A stretch of DNA of 36,331 nt from Pseudomonadota bacterium (GTDB lineage: Bacteria > Pseudomonadota > Gammaproteobacteria > Burkholderiales > Burkholderiaceae_B), in NCBI GenBank assembly GCA_023389155.1, contig JAEWEV010000036.1:1-36331 (forward strand), in the 5' to 3' direction. This document shows, piece by piece, positions 17,099 to 25,923 of the stretch; position 1 is the stretch's first letter; every line of letters starts with the position of its first letter. The position numbers and the translations under genes were made by a program. The notes below the pieces were generated by a model. That model was not told where the DNA came from. It made no database searches and saw only the letters and a list, made by a program, of their open reading frames with translations.

Positions 17099-17677
17099 TT
17101 AGAGGCGGGTGAAATCGAGAATCGAGGGGAGGTACGTTTCGAACATGGAAAAGGCATGATCGCCTCCCTGCACGAGCGTGACGCGTGCGCCGTCATAACG
17201 GTGGGTCATTTCCTGCCAGTCCAGCACTTCGTCGCCGGTACACGCAAGCAGGTAATAGCGCGACAGATGGGTCAGCACAGGTTTGTGCAGCCGCGCGAGT
17301 GCGCTTACGGACGCTGCGGTAAAGGAAAAGGGCGCATTGCTGTGGAACTTTTCCTTGTGACCCAGCTGGGTAGAGAGATCGCGCACTGCATAGACGGCTG
17401 GGTTGATCAGGACGGCCTTGCAGTCCAGTTCTTCCTTCAGCCAGGTAGCATAGTACCCCCCCAAAGAGGAGCCAATCACCGTCAGGTCGCGCAGATTACC
17501 GGAGCCGCAAAGCGATTTTGCGGTCGTCATGGCCAGTTCGATGGCCGCTTGCGGATCGTCGGGCAGATCGGGTGCCGCCAGTTCATGCGCACGTCCGGCC
17601 GCAGCCATGGCCTGCTGCAATTGCTGTGATTTGGCAGAAAGGGACGATGAGCGAAAGCCGTGCAGATACAGAATCAT
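17099..17677 (-). CDS. YqiA/YcfP-type alpha/beta hydrolase
   Basis: A 192-residue small alpha/beta hydrolase of the YqiA/YcfP type. It starts with MILYLHGFRSSSLSAK, has the nucleophile elbow GSSLGGYYA (S71), INPAV after it, the acid in CTGDEVLDW and the histidine in GGDHAFSMFE. The E. coli relative YqiA has esterase activity on short model esters, but the natural substrate is unknown. The ATG overlaps the mpl stop by four bases (ATGA), so it is translated with mpl. The frequent pairing of this family with RNase- and mpl-like genes in Burkholderiales gives no clear functional hint. Confidence 0.88.
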   Translation of the reverse strand: MILYLHGFRSSSLSAKSQQLQQAMAAAGRAHELAAPDLPDDPQAAIELAMTTAKSLCGSGNLRDLTVIGSSLGGYYATWLKEELDCKAVLINPAVYAVRDLSTQLGHKEKFHSNAPFSFTAASVSALARLHKPVLTHLSRYYLLACTGDEVLDWQEMTHRYDGARVTLVQGGDHAFSMFETYLPSILDFTRL

Positions 17678-19062
17678 GAGACCGCTGGCATCGCCGTCTG
17701 TTCAAGGGCTTGCAGCAGTTTTTCATGAATGCCGCCAAAACCCCCGTTACTCATGACTAGAATGACGTCATCGGGCCGGGCCTGTTTGCTGATGTCTGCG
17801 ACCAGCATATCAAGGTCGGAATAGGCTTGGGCGTCACTGCCGCTGGCGCGGAATACCTCTGCCGGGTCCCAACCCAGGGCATGCCTGCCGGCCTTTTCGC
17901 CGAAGCAGTAGATCCGGTCCGCCAGCGCCAGGGCGCCCGGAAGTCGAGCCGCCATGGTGCCTAGCTTCATAGTATTTGAGCGGGGCTCGAGTACCGCAAG
18001 AATGCGGCGCGAACCGACCTGCTTGCGAAGACCATCAAGGGTAGTCTGGATTGCCGTTGGGTGATGGGCGAAATCGTCAAAAACCTGAATGCCATTTACC
18101 GTGCCACGCAGTTCCATGCGGCGGCGGATACCTGAAAATCGGCACAATGCCGCAATGGCCGTGCTCGCAGATACGCCGACGTGATTGGCCGCTGCGATGG
18201 CGGCAAGCGCGTTGCTGGCGTTGTGGGCGCCGGTGAGCGTCCAGCTGACTTCGCCCTGTTCCTTGCCATTGCTGAGCACCGCAAACCGACTCATATCGGG
18301 TGCCGAAGCCTGCGCCGTCCAGCGTCCGCCGTCACCAAAGTGGTCCTGCTGAGACCAACAGCCACGCTGGATGACCCGGTTCAGGGCCTCGTCCTGCTGT
18401 GGCCAGATAATGCAGCCGCCTTGCGGCACCGTTCGGACCAGATGGTGAAACTGAGTTTCGATGGCGGCCAGATCAGGGAAGATGTCGGCGTGATCGTACT
18501 CCAGATTATTCAGGATCGCCGTCCGGGCATGGTAATGCACAAACTTGGATCGCTTGTCGAAGAACGCTGTGTCATATTCGTCGGCTTCAATCACAAAATG
18601 GCGTTGTGCCGGGTTATAGCTTGCGGAAACCCCCAGATTGGTGGCAATGCCTCCAATGAGAAAATTCGGCTCAAGGCCGGCGTCCTGGAGAATCCAGGCC
18701 AGCATGGAGCTGGTCGTTGTCTTGCCATGCGTACCAGCGACGGCCAGAACATGCTGGCGCTGCAGTACATGGTCGCCGAGCCACTGCGGACCGGAAACAT
18801 AGGGCAGCCCCTGGTCAAGGATAGCCTCCATTAGCGGATTGCCGCGAGTGACCACATTGCCTACGACAAAGAGATCCGGCTTCAGACTGGTCTGGCTGGC
18901 GTCGAATCCCTCGATCAGGTCAATGCCCTGTTCCTGCAGCTGAGTGCTCATAGGGGGGTAGACACCGGCGTCGCAACCCGTGACCTTGTGTCCGGCAGCG
19001 CGCGCAATCAGGGCAAGTCCGCCCATGAATGTGCCGCAAATGCCCAAGATATGTAAATGCAT
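17674..19062 (-). CDS. mpl: UDP-N-acetylmuramate:L-Ala-gamma-D-Glu-meso-DAP ligase
   Basis: Mpl attaches the tripeptide recovered from old peptidoglycan directly to UDP-MurNAc, allowing murein recycling. It is a Mur-ligase homologue: an N-terminal UDP-binding domain starting HILGICGTFMGG (4-15), the ATP loop AGTHGKTTT (109-117), EADEYDTAFFDKRSKF near 175 and the C-terminal FDDFAHHP near 335, with DDVILVMSNGGFGG at the end. The GICGTFMGG start and the GNVVTRGNPLMEA segment separate Mpl from MurC. It is the first gene of the minus run that continues through yqiA, RNase II, aroE and mtgA. The start has a GGAG-like sequence upstream (TCAGGAG). Confidence 0.95.
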   Translation of the reverse strand: MHLHILGICGTFMGGLALIARAAGHKVTGCDAGVYPPMSTQLQEQGIDLIEGFDASQTSLKPDLFVVGNVVTRGNPLMEAILDQGLPYVSGPQWLGDHVLQRQHVLAVAGTHGKTTTSSMLAWILQDAGLEPNFLIGGIATNLGVSASYNPAQRHFVIEADEYDTAFFDKRSKFVHYHARTAILNNLEYDHADIFPDLAAIETQFHHLVRTVPQGGCIIWPQQDEALNRVIQRGCWSQQDHFGDGGRWTAQASAPDMSRFAVLSNGKEQGEVSWTLTGAHNASNALAAIAAANHVGVSASTAIAALCRFSGIRRRMELRGTVNGIQVFDDFAHHPTAIQTTLDGLRKQVGSRRILAVLEPRSNTMKLGTMAARLPGALALADRIYCFGEKAGRHALGWDPAEVFRASGSDAQAYSDLDMLVADISKQARPDDVILVMSNGGFGGIHEKLLQALEQTAMPAVS

Positions 19063-19214
19063 AAATTTCTCCTGACCGGTATTTTAAGCGGAATCAGTCA
19101 CATCGCGGTATCCGGACTGCTCAGTAGGTAGAATTAGCATCAGATATGTCATATAGACAGCTCTGTTATTTTCATACAACGTATTAAACATGCAAGAACG
19201 TAGAGTATCCTAGG

Positions 19215-19739
19215 ATGAACAGAAGACAGTTTGTCGGAGCCGGGCTGGCTCTGCCCTTTTTGATGAACCGTAGCTGGGCGGCGGTGAAAGTGAACGAAGA
19301 TGTGTCGGCCGTGGATGAAGCCGCATTGACAGAATTGCTGGACCTGGCATTGCCGGACCTGGAAGGCAGCACCGCCCCGGTGCGGGACAGACTGGCGGGC
19401 AATGTGACCATCCTGAATTTCTGGGCGTCCTGGTGCGCACCCTGTATAAGGGAAATGCCGGCGCTCGACGCGGTACATAAGGCGCAGCCTGATGTGGGCG
19501 TGGTGGGGATCAGCCTGGATACAGTAGCCAATATACAGGCATTTGCACGCAAAACTCCGGTATCCTACCCGCTGCTGACTGCAGGTGCGGGCAAGATCAG
19601 TCTGATGCGCAGGCTGGGTAATCCCAAAGGTGGGCTCCCCTATACTCTGGTGCTGGATAAGCAGGCAAAACCGGCGGCCACCATACTGGGTGAAATTGAC
19701 ATGGACAGCCTGGAAGCGTTCATCAGGAACCCGGTTTGA
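19215..19739 (+). CDS. TlpA-like periplasmic thiol:disulfide oxidoreductase
   Basis: A 174-residue thioredoxin-fold protein of the TlpA/ResA group. An export signal is seen at residues 1-22: twin Arg (NRRQFV), a hydrophobic stretch and a likely cleavage after SWA; the RRxF pattern suggests the Tat route, though a Sec signal is also possible. The active site is NFWASWCAPCIREMP with C74 and C77, and the cis-Pro loop is GLPYTLVLD (P142). Such proteins reduce disulfides in the periplasm, for example in cytochrome c maturation, but no cytochrome maturation genes are near. The gene is divergent from mpl; the 152-base space between them must carry both promoters. No terminator was seen before aroQ. 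Confidence 0.9.
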   Translation: MNRRQFVGAGLALPFLMNRSWAAVKVNEDVSAVDEAALTELLDLALPDLEGSTAPVRDRLAGNVTILNFWASWCAPCIREMPALDAVHKAQPDVGVVGISLDTVANIQAFARKTPVSYPLLTAGAGKISLMRRLGNPKGGLPYTLVLDKQAKPAATILGEIDMDSLEAFIRNPV

Positions 19740-19833
19740 TAGTGGCTGGCGCTTGCGGATTGGTAGATTTTAATAGACAAACGCATCAAATTGCCGTTAA
19801 ATACGAGTTTATTTGCTTATATACTGGCGCTAC

Positions 19834-20298
19834 ATGACGCAAAAGGTACTTGTCCTCAATGGCCCAAATCTGAATCTGCTGGGTACGCGTGAACCGGAAA
19901 TATACGGAAGCCAGACCCTGCAGGATATTCACGGCATGCTCATGCACGCCGCGGCCGATGCAGGGGTCGAGTGCGAGTGTTACCAAAGCAATCACGAAGG
20001 TGAACTGGTCGAAAAAATTCACTCGGCCCGCAACAGTACGGCCTTCATTGTGATCAATGCCGCCGCATACACGCATACCAGCGTTGCGCTGCGCGACGCG
20101 CTTGGTGCCGTGAACATCCCGTTCATTGAAGTGCATCTTTCCAATGTGCATCAGCGTGAATCCTTCCGGCATCACTCCTATCTGGCGGACAAGGCAGTCG
20201 GTGTCATCTGCGGACTTGGCGCGGAAGGCTATCTGGCAGCGCTGCAATACGCAATAAAACACTATTTGAAACAGAGCCCCAAATCGGTCTCTGTCTGA
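19834..20298 (+). CDS. aroQ: 3-dehydroquinate dehydratase, type II
   Basis: AroQ dehydrates 3-dehydroquinate to 3-dehydroshikimate, the third step of the shikimate pathway. The 154-residue type II enzyme shows LVLNGPNLNLLGTREPEIYG (catalytic Tyr in the loop), QSNHEGELVEKI, INAAAYTHTSVALRDAL and IEVHLSNVHQRESFRHHSY with the catalytic His. The ATG at 19834 is chosen because it gives the family start MTQKVLVLNGPN; an upstream TTG at 19813 adds seven unconserved residues. accB begins 27 bases downstream, and aroQ-accB-accC is a common bacterial order, which supports co-transcription. Confidence 0.96.
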   Translation: MTQKVLVLNGPNLNLLGTREPEIYGSQTLQDIHGMLMHAAADAGVECECYQSNHEGELVEKIHSARNSTAFIVINAAAYTHTSVALRDALGAVNIPFIEVHLSNVHQRESFRHHSYLADKAVGVICGLGAEGYLAALQYAIKHYLKQSPKSVSV

Positions 20299-20325
20299 AC
20301 AATTAACTCCAAGCATGGAATCAAT

Positions 20326-20769
20326 ATGGATCTCAGAAAACTGAAAACGTTAATAGATCTGGTTGCCGAATCAGGCATCGCAGAACTGGAAATTACCGAA
20401 GGGGAAGGCAAGGTCCGCATCGTCAAATTCTCTCAGACGGTGCAGCCGGTGGCAGCGGTTCAGCCGCAGCCAGCGCAGGCCGCACCCGTGCAGGCTGCGG
20501 CGCCCGCTGCCCCCGCCGAGCCTGCTGCTCCCGCCGGTCACGTGGTCAAGTCGCCGATGGTCGGTACCTTCTACCGTGCGCCCAACCCAAGTTCTCCGCC
20601 ATTCGTTGAGGTAGGTGCTACGGTCGCCGAAGGCGACGCACTGTGCATTATTGAAGCCATGAAGCTGCTTAATGAAATTGAAGCAGACAAGTCCGGTGTC
20701 ATCAAGGAAATTCTGGTCGAGAATGGTGAACCCGTTGAGTTTGGCCAACCACTTTTCGTGATCGCGTAA
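20326..20769 (+). CDS. accB: Biotin carboxyl carrier protein of acetyl-CoA carboxylase
   Basis: AccB carries the biotin that shuttles CO2 from biotin carboxylase to the carboxyltransferase in malonyl-CoA synthesis, the first step of fatty acid synthesis. It has a short N-terminal domain (MDLRKLKTLIDLVAESGIAELEI), a flexible Ala/Pro/Gln-rich linker at about 40-72 and a C-terminal biotinyl domain with the EAMKLLNEIEAD signature; K113 is the biotinylated lysine. VVKSPMVGTFYRAPNPSSPPF is the conserved strand and thumb before it. accC starts two bases after the stop. The 147-residue length is usual. Confidence 0.97.
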   Translation: MDLRKLKTLIDLVAESGIAELEITEGEGKVRIVKFSQTVQPVAAVQPQPAQAAPVQAAAPAAPAEPAAPAGHVVKSPMVGTFYRAPNPSSPPFVEVGATVAEGDALCIIEAMKLLNEIEADKSGVIKEILVENGEPVEFGQPLFVIA

Positions 20770-20771
20770 GT

Positions 20772-22121
20772 ATGTTTGAAAAAATCCTGATCGCAAACCG
20801 GGGTGAAATTGCCCTTCGTATCCAGCGCGCGTGTCGCGAACTGGGTATCAAAACTGTCGTAGTCCACTCCGAAGCCGATCGTGACGCCAAGTACGTCCGT
20901 CTGGCTGACGAATCGGTATGTATCGGGCCCGCACCGGCGCAGCAGAGCTATCTGCACATGCCGGCCATTATTTCTGCTGCAGAAGTCACCGATGCCGAAG
21001 CGATTCATCCCGGCTACGGTTTCCTGGCAGAAAATGCCGACTTTGCCGAACGTGTCGAACGCTCCGGGTTTGTCTTCATTGGTCCGCGTCCCGAAACCAT
21101 CCGCATTATGGGTGATAAGGTCAGCGCCAAACAGGCCATGATCGCCGCAGGCGTTCCGGTTGTACCGGGATCGGAAGGTGCGCTGCCGGATGATCCGGCC
21201 TATCTGCTGGAAACGGCTAGCAAAGTGGGTTACCCGGTAATCATTAAGGCGGCCGGTGGCGGTGGCGGGCGCGGTATGCGTGTTGTCCACACCGAGGCTG
21301 CGCTGGTTGGCGCTGTCAACCTGACCAAGGCAGAGGCACAGGCAGCATTCAATAATCCTGATGTGTACATGGAAAAATATCTTGAAAATCCACGTCACAT
21401 CGAGATCCAGGTTCTTGCAGACGGCAAGAAGGACGCCGTCTGGCTGGGCGAGCGGGACTGTTCCATGCAACGTCGCCACCAGAAAGTGATCGAAGAGGCG
21501 CCTGCGCCCGGTATCTCCCGCAAGCTGATCGAGCGCATAGGTGAGCGTTGCGCTGAAGCCTGCCGCAAAATGGGTTATCGCGGCGCTGGTACATTCGAGT
21601 TCCTGTACGAAAACGACGAATTCTATTTCATTGAAATGAATACCCGGATTCAGGTTGAACACACGGTCACCGAATGCATCACCGGCATTGACCTGGTTCA
21701 GCAGCAGATCTTCATCGCCGCAGGCGAGGAATTCAAGCTGCGCCAGCGTGATATCACCCTGAAAGGGCATGCCATTGAATGCCGTATCAACGCCGAGGAC
21801 CCCTATACATTCATGCCGTCGCCTGGTCTGATTACTAACTGGCATGTGGCAGGCGGACCCGGTATCCGCATTGACTCACACGTTTTCAATGGCTATCGGG
21901 TTCCCCCGAATTATGATTCCATGATCGCCAAGCTCATTACGTTTGGTGATACCCGTCAGCAGGCTATTGCCCGCATGAATCTGGCGCTATCCGAAATGGT
22001 GGTCGAAGGAATTCAGACCAATATTGCCCTGCATCGCGAACTCATGACCGATGCCCGGTTTGTCGAGGGTGGAACCAGTATTCATTATCTGGAACATAAA
22101 CTCGAACAGCGAGCCAAATAA
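20772..22121 (+). CDS. accC: Acetyl-CoA carboxylase, biotin carboxylase subunit
   Basis: AccC carboxylates the biotin of AccB using ATP and bicarbonate. The 449-residue ATP-grasp enzyme shows the N-terminal FEKILIANRGEIALRI, IHPGYGFLAENADFA (79-93), the Gly-rich nucleotide loop AAGGGGGRGMRV (160-171), LGERDCSMQRRHQKVIEE and EMNTRIQVEHTVTE with metal and biotin residues. Two bases separate it from accB, so translation is coupled. A UUCG-loop terminator follows at 22133, marking the end of the accBC transcript before prmA. Confidence 0.98.
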   Translation: MFEKILIANRGEIALRIQRACRELGIKTVVVHSEADRDAKYVRLADESVCIGPAPAQQSYLHMPAIISAAEVTDAEAIHPGYGFLAENADFAERVERSGFVFIGPRPETIRIMGDKVSAKQAMIAAGVPVVPGSEGALPDDPAYLLETASKVGYPVIIKAAGGGGGRGMRVVHTEAALVGAVNLTKAEAQAAFNNPDVYMEKYLENPRHIEIQVLADGKKDAVWLGERDCSMQRRHQKVIEEAPAPGISRKLIERIGERCAEACRKMGYRGAGTFEFLYENDEFYFIEMNTRIQVEHTVTECITGIDLVQQQIFIAAGEEFKLRQRDITLKGHAIECRINAEDPYTFMPSPGLITNWHVAGGPGIRIDSHVFNGYRVPPNYDSMIAKLITFGDTRQQAIARMNLALSEMVVEGIQTNIALHRELMTDARFVEGGTSIHYLEHKLEQRAK

Positions 22122-22132
22122 ACCTGTCGGCA

Positions 22133-22154
22133 AAAAAGGTCTTCGGACCTTTTT
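22133..22154 (+). terminator. Intrinsic terminator after accC
   Basis: AAAAAGGTC-TTCG-GACCTTTTT forms a 9-pair stem closed by a stable UUCG tetraloop and ending in T residues, 12 bases after the accC stop. The A-run and T-run make it potentially bidirectional. Confidence 0.8.
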
Positions 22155-22177
22155 GTACAGATACAAGAGGATATGCC

Positions 22178-23095
22178 ATGCGGGAACTTGTATTATCATG
22201 CGCCGAAGACAGGGCGGAAGCGCTGTCGGACGTACTGCTTGAGCTCGGTGTACTGTCTGTCTCTGTTGAAGACGCGGATTCCGGCACCGAGCACGAAACA
22301 CCGCTTTTTGGTGAACCCGGTGGAGAGCCCGATGTCCAGGCCTGGCATCGTAATCGTGTTGTCGCGCTGCTGCCCGATGACCTCGAACTGGAAATCCTGC
22401 TTGATGCCCTTCAGGATCAGACGGGAGAGGACTATTCCAATTCTGCCGCCCTGCGTGATGTCGCCGATACCGATTGGGTCAGGCTGACACAATCCCAGTT
22501 CGATCCGATTTCCATTACTGACCAGATATGGATTGTTCCCAGCTGGCATCGCGAGAATCCCGAAGTTCCTAGTGCTACCGATGGACAGAACCCCATCCTG
22601 ATAGAACTGGATCCGGGGCTTGCATTTGGTACGGGCAGCCATCCCACCACCCATCTGTGTGCCCAGTGGCTTGCGGCCAGTCTGCAGCCAGATCAGACGG
22701 TGCTTGATTACGGCTGCGGCTCCGGCATTCTTGCCATTATTGCCGCCAAACTGGGTGCCCGTGACGTGATCGGCGTCGATATTGACGAGCAGGCGGTTGA
22801 GTCAACGCGTTACAATGCGCAGAACAATAAAGTTGACATCACCGCCAGCCTGCCTGACGGTTTGCAGCCAGGCACCTTTGATGTGGTGGTTGCCAATATT
22901 CTGTCCAATCCACTAAAAGTGCTTGCGCCCATGCTGTGTGCCCGGGTTGCGCCAGGCGGGCAGCTTATCCTGTCCGGCGTTCTGGAACGCCAGGCACAGG
23001 AAGTGGCAGCAGCCTATGCACCGTGGATCGAGATGACGGTATGGCAAAGCCATGAAGGTTGGGTTTGCCTGTCCGGTACCCGCAAGCGGGTGTGA
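22178..23095 (+). CDS. prmA: Ribosomal protein L11 methyltransferase
   Basis: PrmA trimethylates ribosomal protein L11 at several amino groups using S-adenosylmethionine. The 305-residue protein has the N-terminal substrate-recognition domain (residues 1 to about 60), a linker, and a Rossmann methyltransferase domain with GLAFGTGSHPTTHLC (147-161), LDYGCGSGILAIIAAKLGA (176-194) and VVANILSNPLKVLAP, the NILSNPL taking the place of the NPPY-type motif. An AGAGGA ribosome-binding site sits before the ATG. A DUF3426 gene follows after nine bases; the two occur together in many Burkholderiales. Confidence 0.95.
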   Translation: MRELVLSCAEDRAEALSDVLLELGVLSVSVEDADSGTEHETPLFGEPGGEPDVQAWHRNRVVALLPDDLELEILLDALQDQTGEDYSNSAALRDVADTDWVRLTQSQFDPISITDQIWIVPSWHRENPEVPSATDGQNPILIELDPGLAFGTGSHPTTHLCAQWLAASLQPDQTVLDYGCGSGILAIIAAKLGARDVIGVDIDEQAVESTRYNAQNNKVDITASLPDGLQPGTFDVVVANILSNPLKVLAPMLCARVAPGGQLILSGVLERQAQEVAAAYAPWIEMTVWQSHEGWVCLSGTRKRV

Positions 23096-23104
23096 GGAAG
23101 CCGT

Positions 23105-24148
23105 ATGAAGACGCGTTGTCCTGATTGCAGCACCAGCTTTGACGTGACGCCAGTCCAGTTGAATGCCCGCAACGGCAAGGTTCGTTGCGGCGTATGTTCT
23201 GCTGTTTTCAACGCCTACGATCATGCCATCGAAGAAGAACCGGACTTTCCGGTACTGCAGGCCGATGCCTCTCATGCCGATGACGCGGATTTCCGTGTGT
23301 CGTCAGCTCCTGAAATTTGGCATGCACAGGATACCGCCGGGGCCACTGCTGACTTTCACTCGGTTGCCAGGCGCAGATCGTCCGAGCGCATGGCGGTCAC
23401 GCACGATCCCTACGATGAGGTCAACGCCGAGCAAGACGATACGCGAATGATGTCGCGACAATACCCGGCGTCAGGAAGTGACCGCAGCATGAACGATCGC
23501 GTGGCAGGTGAGCGGTTTGCACAAGAGGCCCCCAGTCTGTCGGGCAGTGGCGCCTATTACAATGAAGGTCGTAAGCCTGCCTCTGACGTACATGTAGAGG
23601 GGCAGTATCGTCGGCGTGTTCAGCGCGATACCGAATATGATGACCCCGAGCGCAGCAGCGGCAGTGGTCTGATCTGGTTCCTTGCCGTGGTTTTAGCGCT
23701 TATTGTCCTGTTCGCACAGGGTGCGATTGTTTTCCGAAATCAAATCACCAATATCGCTCCCACCTTGCGTCCAAAACTGGTTCAGCTTTGCAGCTTTGTC
23801 GGCTGCCAGGTTGGCTATACGCGCTCCGTAAGGAACCTGGCTATTCTAAAACCTGCGCTCCGCCAGGTGAATTCACCCTCTGCGGCTCCTGACACCCGGT
23901 CATTCAACCTGCATGCGGTGATCAGGAATAACGATACCATCGCCCAGCCATGGCCATCGGTCGTACTCAGTCTGAAAGACGAGTCTGAGTCGGTGTCTGC
24001 CAGACGTATCATCAAACCGGAAGAGTATCTGCTGCCAGATGCACAAAAGCGGGAGTTCCTGCCCAACGATGAAGTCGCAATTGATCTGCCGATCGTCGTT
24101 AGCCGTACGGAAGTCGCCGGTTTCGAATTGAGTTTGTTTTATCCCTGA
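23105..24148 (+). CDS. Zinc-ribbon and DUF3426 domain membrane protein
   Basis: A 347-residue protein beginning with an MJ0042-type zinc ribbon: MKTRCPDCSTSF, with Cys pairs C5/C8 and C28/C31 (CGVC). A long, charged and probably disordered stretch follows (about 50-185), then one membrane helix at about 189-210 and a C-terminal DUF3426 domain of about 140 residues, probably periplasmic (VGCQVGY start, then immunoglobulin-like strands such as FNLHAVIRNNDTIAQPWP). The cytoplasmic zinc ribbon with an outside domain suggests a sensor- or scaffold-like arrangement, but no function is known. It is tightly linked with prmA upstream (9 bases) and the PfkB kinase downstream (10 bases). Confidence 0.85.
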   Translation: MKTRCPDCSTSFDVTPVQLNARNGKVRCGVCSAVFNAYDHAIEEEPDFPVLQADASHADDADFRVSSAPEIWHAQDTAGATADFHSVARRRSSERMAVTHDPYDEVNAEQDDTRMMSRQYPASGSDRSMNDRVAGERFAQEAPSLSGSGAYYNEGRKPASDVHVEGQYRRRVQRDTEYDDPERSSGSGLIWFLAVVLALIVLFAQGAIVFRNQITNIAPTLRPKLVQLCSFVGCQVGYTRSVRNLAILKPALRQVNSPSAAPDTRSFNLHAVIRNNDTIAQPWPSVVLSLKDESESVSARRIIKPEEYLLPDAQKREFLPNDEVAIDLPIVVSRTEVAGFELSLFYP

Positions 24149-24158
24149 AGGTTTACCA

Positions 24159-25109
24159 ATGAATAATGCAGTGCTAGTATGCGGCTCGGTCGCGTTTGAC
24201 ACCATCACGACCTTTGAAGGTCACTTCAAGGATCATATCCTGCCGGACAATATCAAATCATTGAGTGTGTCCTTCTTTGTTCCTACTATGCGCAAGGAGT
24301 TTGGCGGTTGTGCAGGCAACATCGCCTATAACATGAGGCTGTTGGGCGGAAATCCTGTTCCCGTGGCCACGGTTGGCCCGGACGCGGCCGACTATCTGGC
24401 TCACTTGAACGGTCTGGGCATTGACACCCGTCTGATACGGGTGCTGGACGACATGTTCACGCCGCAATGCCACATAACGACTGACCTGGATGGTAACCAG
24501 ATCGCGGCCTTCCACCCTGGCGCCATGACGCGGTCTACAGAAAATGATGTTAGTCACGAGACGGCGGCGTGGGGAATTGTCGCTCCGGACGCCAAGGAAG
24601 GGATGTTCAAGCATGCCCGTGCCATGAACGGCGCCGGTATTCCATTTATTTTCGATCTCGGACAGGCAATGCCGCTGTTTGATAGCCAGGATCTGCAAGT
24701 CATGCATGCCCTTGCCGATGTCTGGACTTTCAATGATTACGAAGCTTCTGTCGTTGAGCAACGCATGGGTAAATCCATTGAAGCGCTGGCAGCGGATCTG
24801 CGTGCCGTGATTGTCACAAGAGGGGCAGATGGAGCAACCCTGTATGAAAATGGCCGCCAGATTACGATTGCACCCAGCAAGGCAGAGAGCGTCACCGATC
24901 CAACGGGCTGCGGCGACGCACATCGTGGCGGATTGCTATATGGCCTGACTCAGGGTTGGTCGTTCGAAGACGCCTGCAAACTGGGCAGCATCATGGGGGC
25001 AATCAAAATTGCCTCGCAGGGGCCGCAGAACCATGCCCCCTCACGTGAAGACATCTCGGCAAAACTGCAGGCTGCCTACGGCATGTCACTGCCAGCCGTT
25101 GCTGCCTGA
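24159..25109 (+). CDS. PfkB-family carbohydrate/nucleoside kinase
   Basis: A 316-residue ribokinase-family kinase. It has the N-terminal GGCAGNIAYNMRLLGG (49-64) and the C-terminal signature DPTGCGDAHRGGLLYG (247-262) with catalytic D253. The residues around the GxGD motif (AHRGG) and the lack of a typical sugar-kinase N-terminus resemble the adenosine-kinase-like subgroup often annotated next to the prmA/DUF3426 pair in Burkholderiales. The substrate cannot be read from the sequence, so adenosine, a sugar or another nucleoside all remain possible. The gene begins 10 bases after the DUF3426 gene and converges with yggT. Confidence 0.85.
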   Translation: MNNAVLVCGSVAFDTITTFEGHFKDHILPDNIKSLSVSFFVPTMRKEFGGCAGNIAYNMRLLGGNPVPVATVGPDAADYLAHLNGLGIDTRLIRVLDDMFTPQCHITTDLDGNQIAAFHPGAMTRSTENDVSHETAAWGIVAPDAKEGMFKHARAMNGAGIPFIFDLGQAMPLFDSQDLQVMHALADVWTFNDYEASVVEQRMGKSIEALAADLRAVIVTRGADGATLYENGRQITIAPSKAESVTDPTGCGDAHRGGLLYGLTQGWSFEDACKLGSIMGAIKIASQGPQNHAPSREDISAKLQAAYGMSLPAVAA

Positions 25110-25198
25110 TAGAGCGAATCCGTTCTTGCCATCTGCAGGAGGCTGACGCAATCGGGTTCGCGCCTGACCTGCGTCTGGCCGCTATCGGACCAGCACCA

Positions 25199-25747
25199 TT
25201 AAAAAGGCATCAGATTGCTCAGCGCAATCTGTAAGACCTGCAGAATCAGGATCAGTACCAGAGGGGAAAAGTCGATCATGCCGGTTCGGGGCATGTGGCG
25301 ACGAATCGGATCAAGCAGCGGAGCAAGCATGGTATTGAGTACGGGCATGACAGGCTGCATGGGATTGATCCATGACAGAATCGCCTGGAAAATACATACC
25401 CAGGTGGCTAGGCTCAGCGCCCATTTCACCGTCATCATCAGGGCCACTATTGGCAGGCGCAGCAGGACGCCCTCGGCAAATCCGAAGCCACTCAGCGACA
25501 TCATTAGCAGCAGTTCCACTACAGCACACAGAAACGCCATGAGCACCGAGGCCGTGTCCACCTTGTTTCCTGTCGGCAATATTGATCGCAGCGGCGTGAT
25601 GGCCCAGTCGGTGACTGTGTTGATCATGCGCGCGTAAGGTGTAAACGGATGGATGCGGACCCAGTACATCCAGGCTCTAAGCAGGAATACCGAAATCAGC
25701 AGGGAGAAAACCGTAGAGATCAGAAAAGTGAGTATCGAAGGAATCAT
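25199..25747 (-). CDS. YggT family membrane protein
   Basis: A 182-residue inner-membrane protein made of two YggT repeats. Hydrophobic helices lie at about 5-25, 68-90, 97-120 and 155-178. The two repeats carry matching segments: NTVTDWAITPLRSILP (44-59) and NTMLAPLLDPIRRHMP (137-152). Relatives are linked to osmotic shock resistance in E. coli and to cell division or photosystem assembly in plastids and cyanobacteria; the function here is unknown. Its ATG is just 16 bases downstream of the T-run of a terminator, so expression may depend on read-through of the upstream small-RNA-like element (25765-25917) or on a separate promoter within it. Confidence 0.88.
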   Translation of the reverse strand: MIPSILTFLISTVFSLLISVFLLRAWMYWVRIHPFTPYARMINTVTDWAITPLRSILPTGNKVDTASVLMAFLCAVVELLLMMSLSGFGFAEGVLLRLPIVALMMTVKWALSLATWVCIFQAILSWINPMQPVMPVLNTMLAPLLDPIRRHMPRTGMIDFSPLVLILILQVLQIALSNLMPF

Positions 25748-25762
25748 GATTCAGGCCTGGCA

Positions 25763-25802
25763 AAATAAAAAACCGCCCAACCAAAGGTCGGACGGCGGGC
25801 GG
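25763..25802 (-). terminator. Intrinsic terminator of the small RNA, before yggT
   Basis: On the minus strand CCGCCC (25797-25802) pairs with GGGCGG (25773-25778) and is followed by TTTTTTATTTT. Inside, CCGACC-TTT-GGTTGG makes a second stem. The T-run ends about 16 bases before the yggT ATG, so read-through could control yggT. Confidence 0.75.
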
Positions 25803-25917
25803 TAAACAGTCCTGGTCGGATTCTGCCTATCAACTTCTGATAGGGCGGAACCAGAGTCACGAAGGGTGCCACGGGGGCACCCTTCGTTCCGGATATCAAC
25901 GCTCTGTCCGAAAGGGC
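25765..25917 (-). ncRNA. Predicted structured small RNA (6S-like) or yggT leader
   Basis: On the minus strand, between the histone gene and yggT, an RNA of about 155 bases has its own promoter and a terminator. It holds a 12-pair hairpin (arms 25859-25870 and 25876-25887), flanked by CGGAAC/GTTCCG, and a second hairpin CCTATCA/TGATAGG (25826-25844). The start region GCCC (with AACT just before) can pair with the GGGCGGTT of the terminator arm, so the 5' and 3' ends can close on each other, as in 6S RNA, which binds RNA polymerase. The E. coli 6S RNA has a GAGCCGATAT segment; here GAGCGTTGATAT is similar. These resemblances are only suggestive. A leader or attenuator for yggT fits as well. Confidence 0.5.
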
Positions 25918-25923
25918 AGTTCA

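Noticed and set aside
20571..21845. Minus-strand 424-residue open frame
   Set aside because: It lies antisense to accB/accC, whose motifs are unmistakable; codon pattern and lack of homology mark it as a shadow.
25765..25917. SRP 4.5S RNA as identity of the structured RNA
   Set aside because: The conserved GGAAG/AGCA apical loop of 4.5S RNA is absent.
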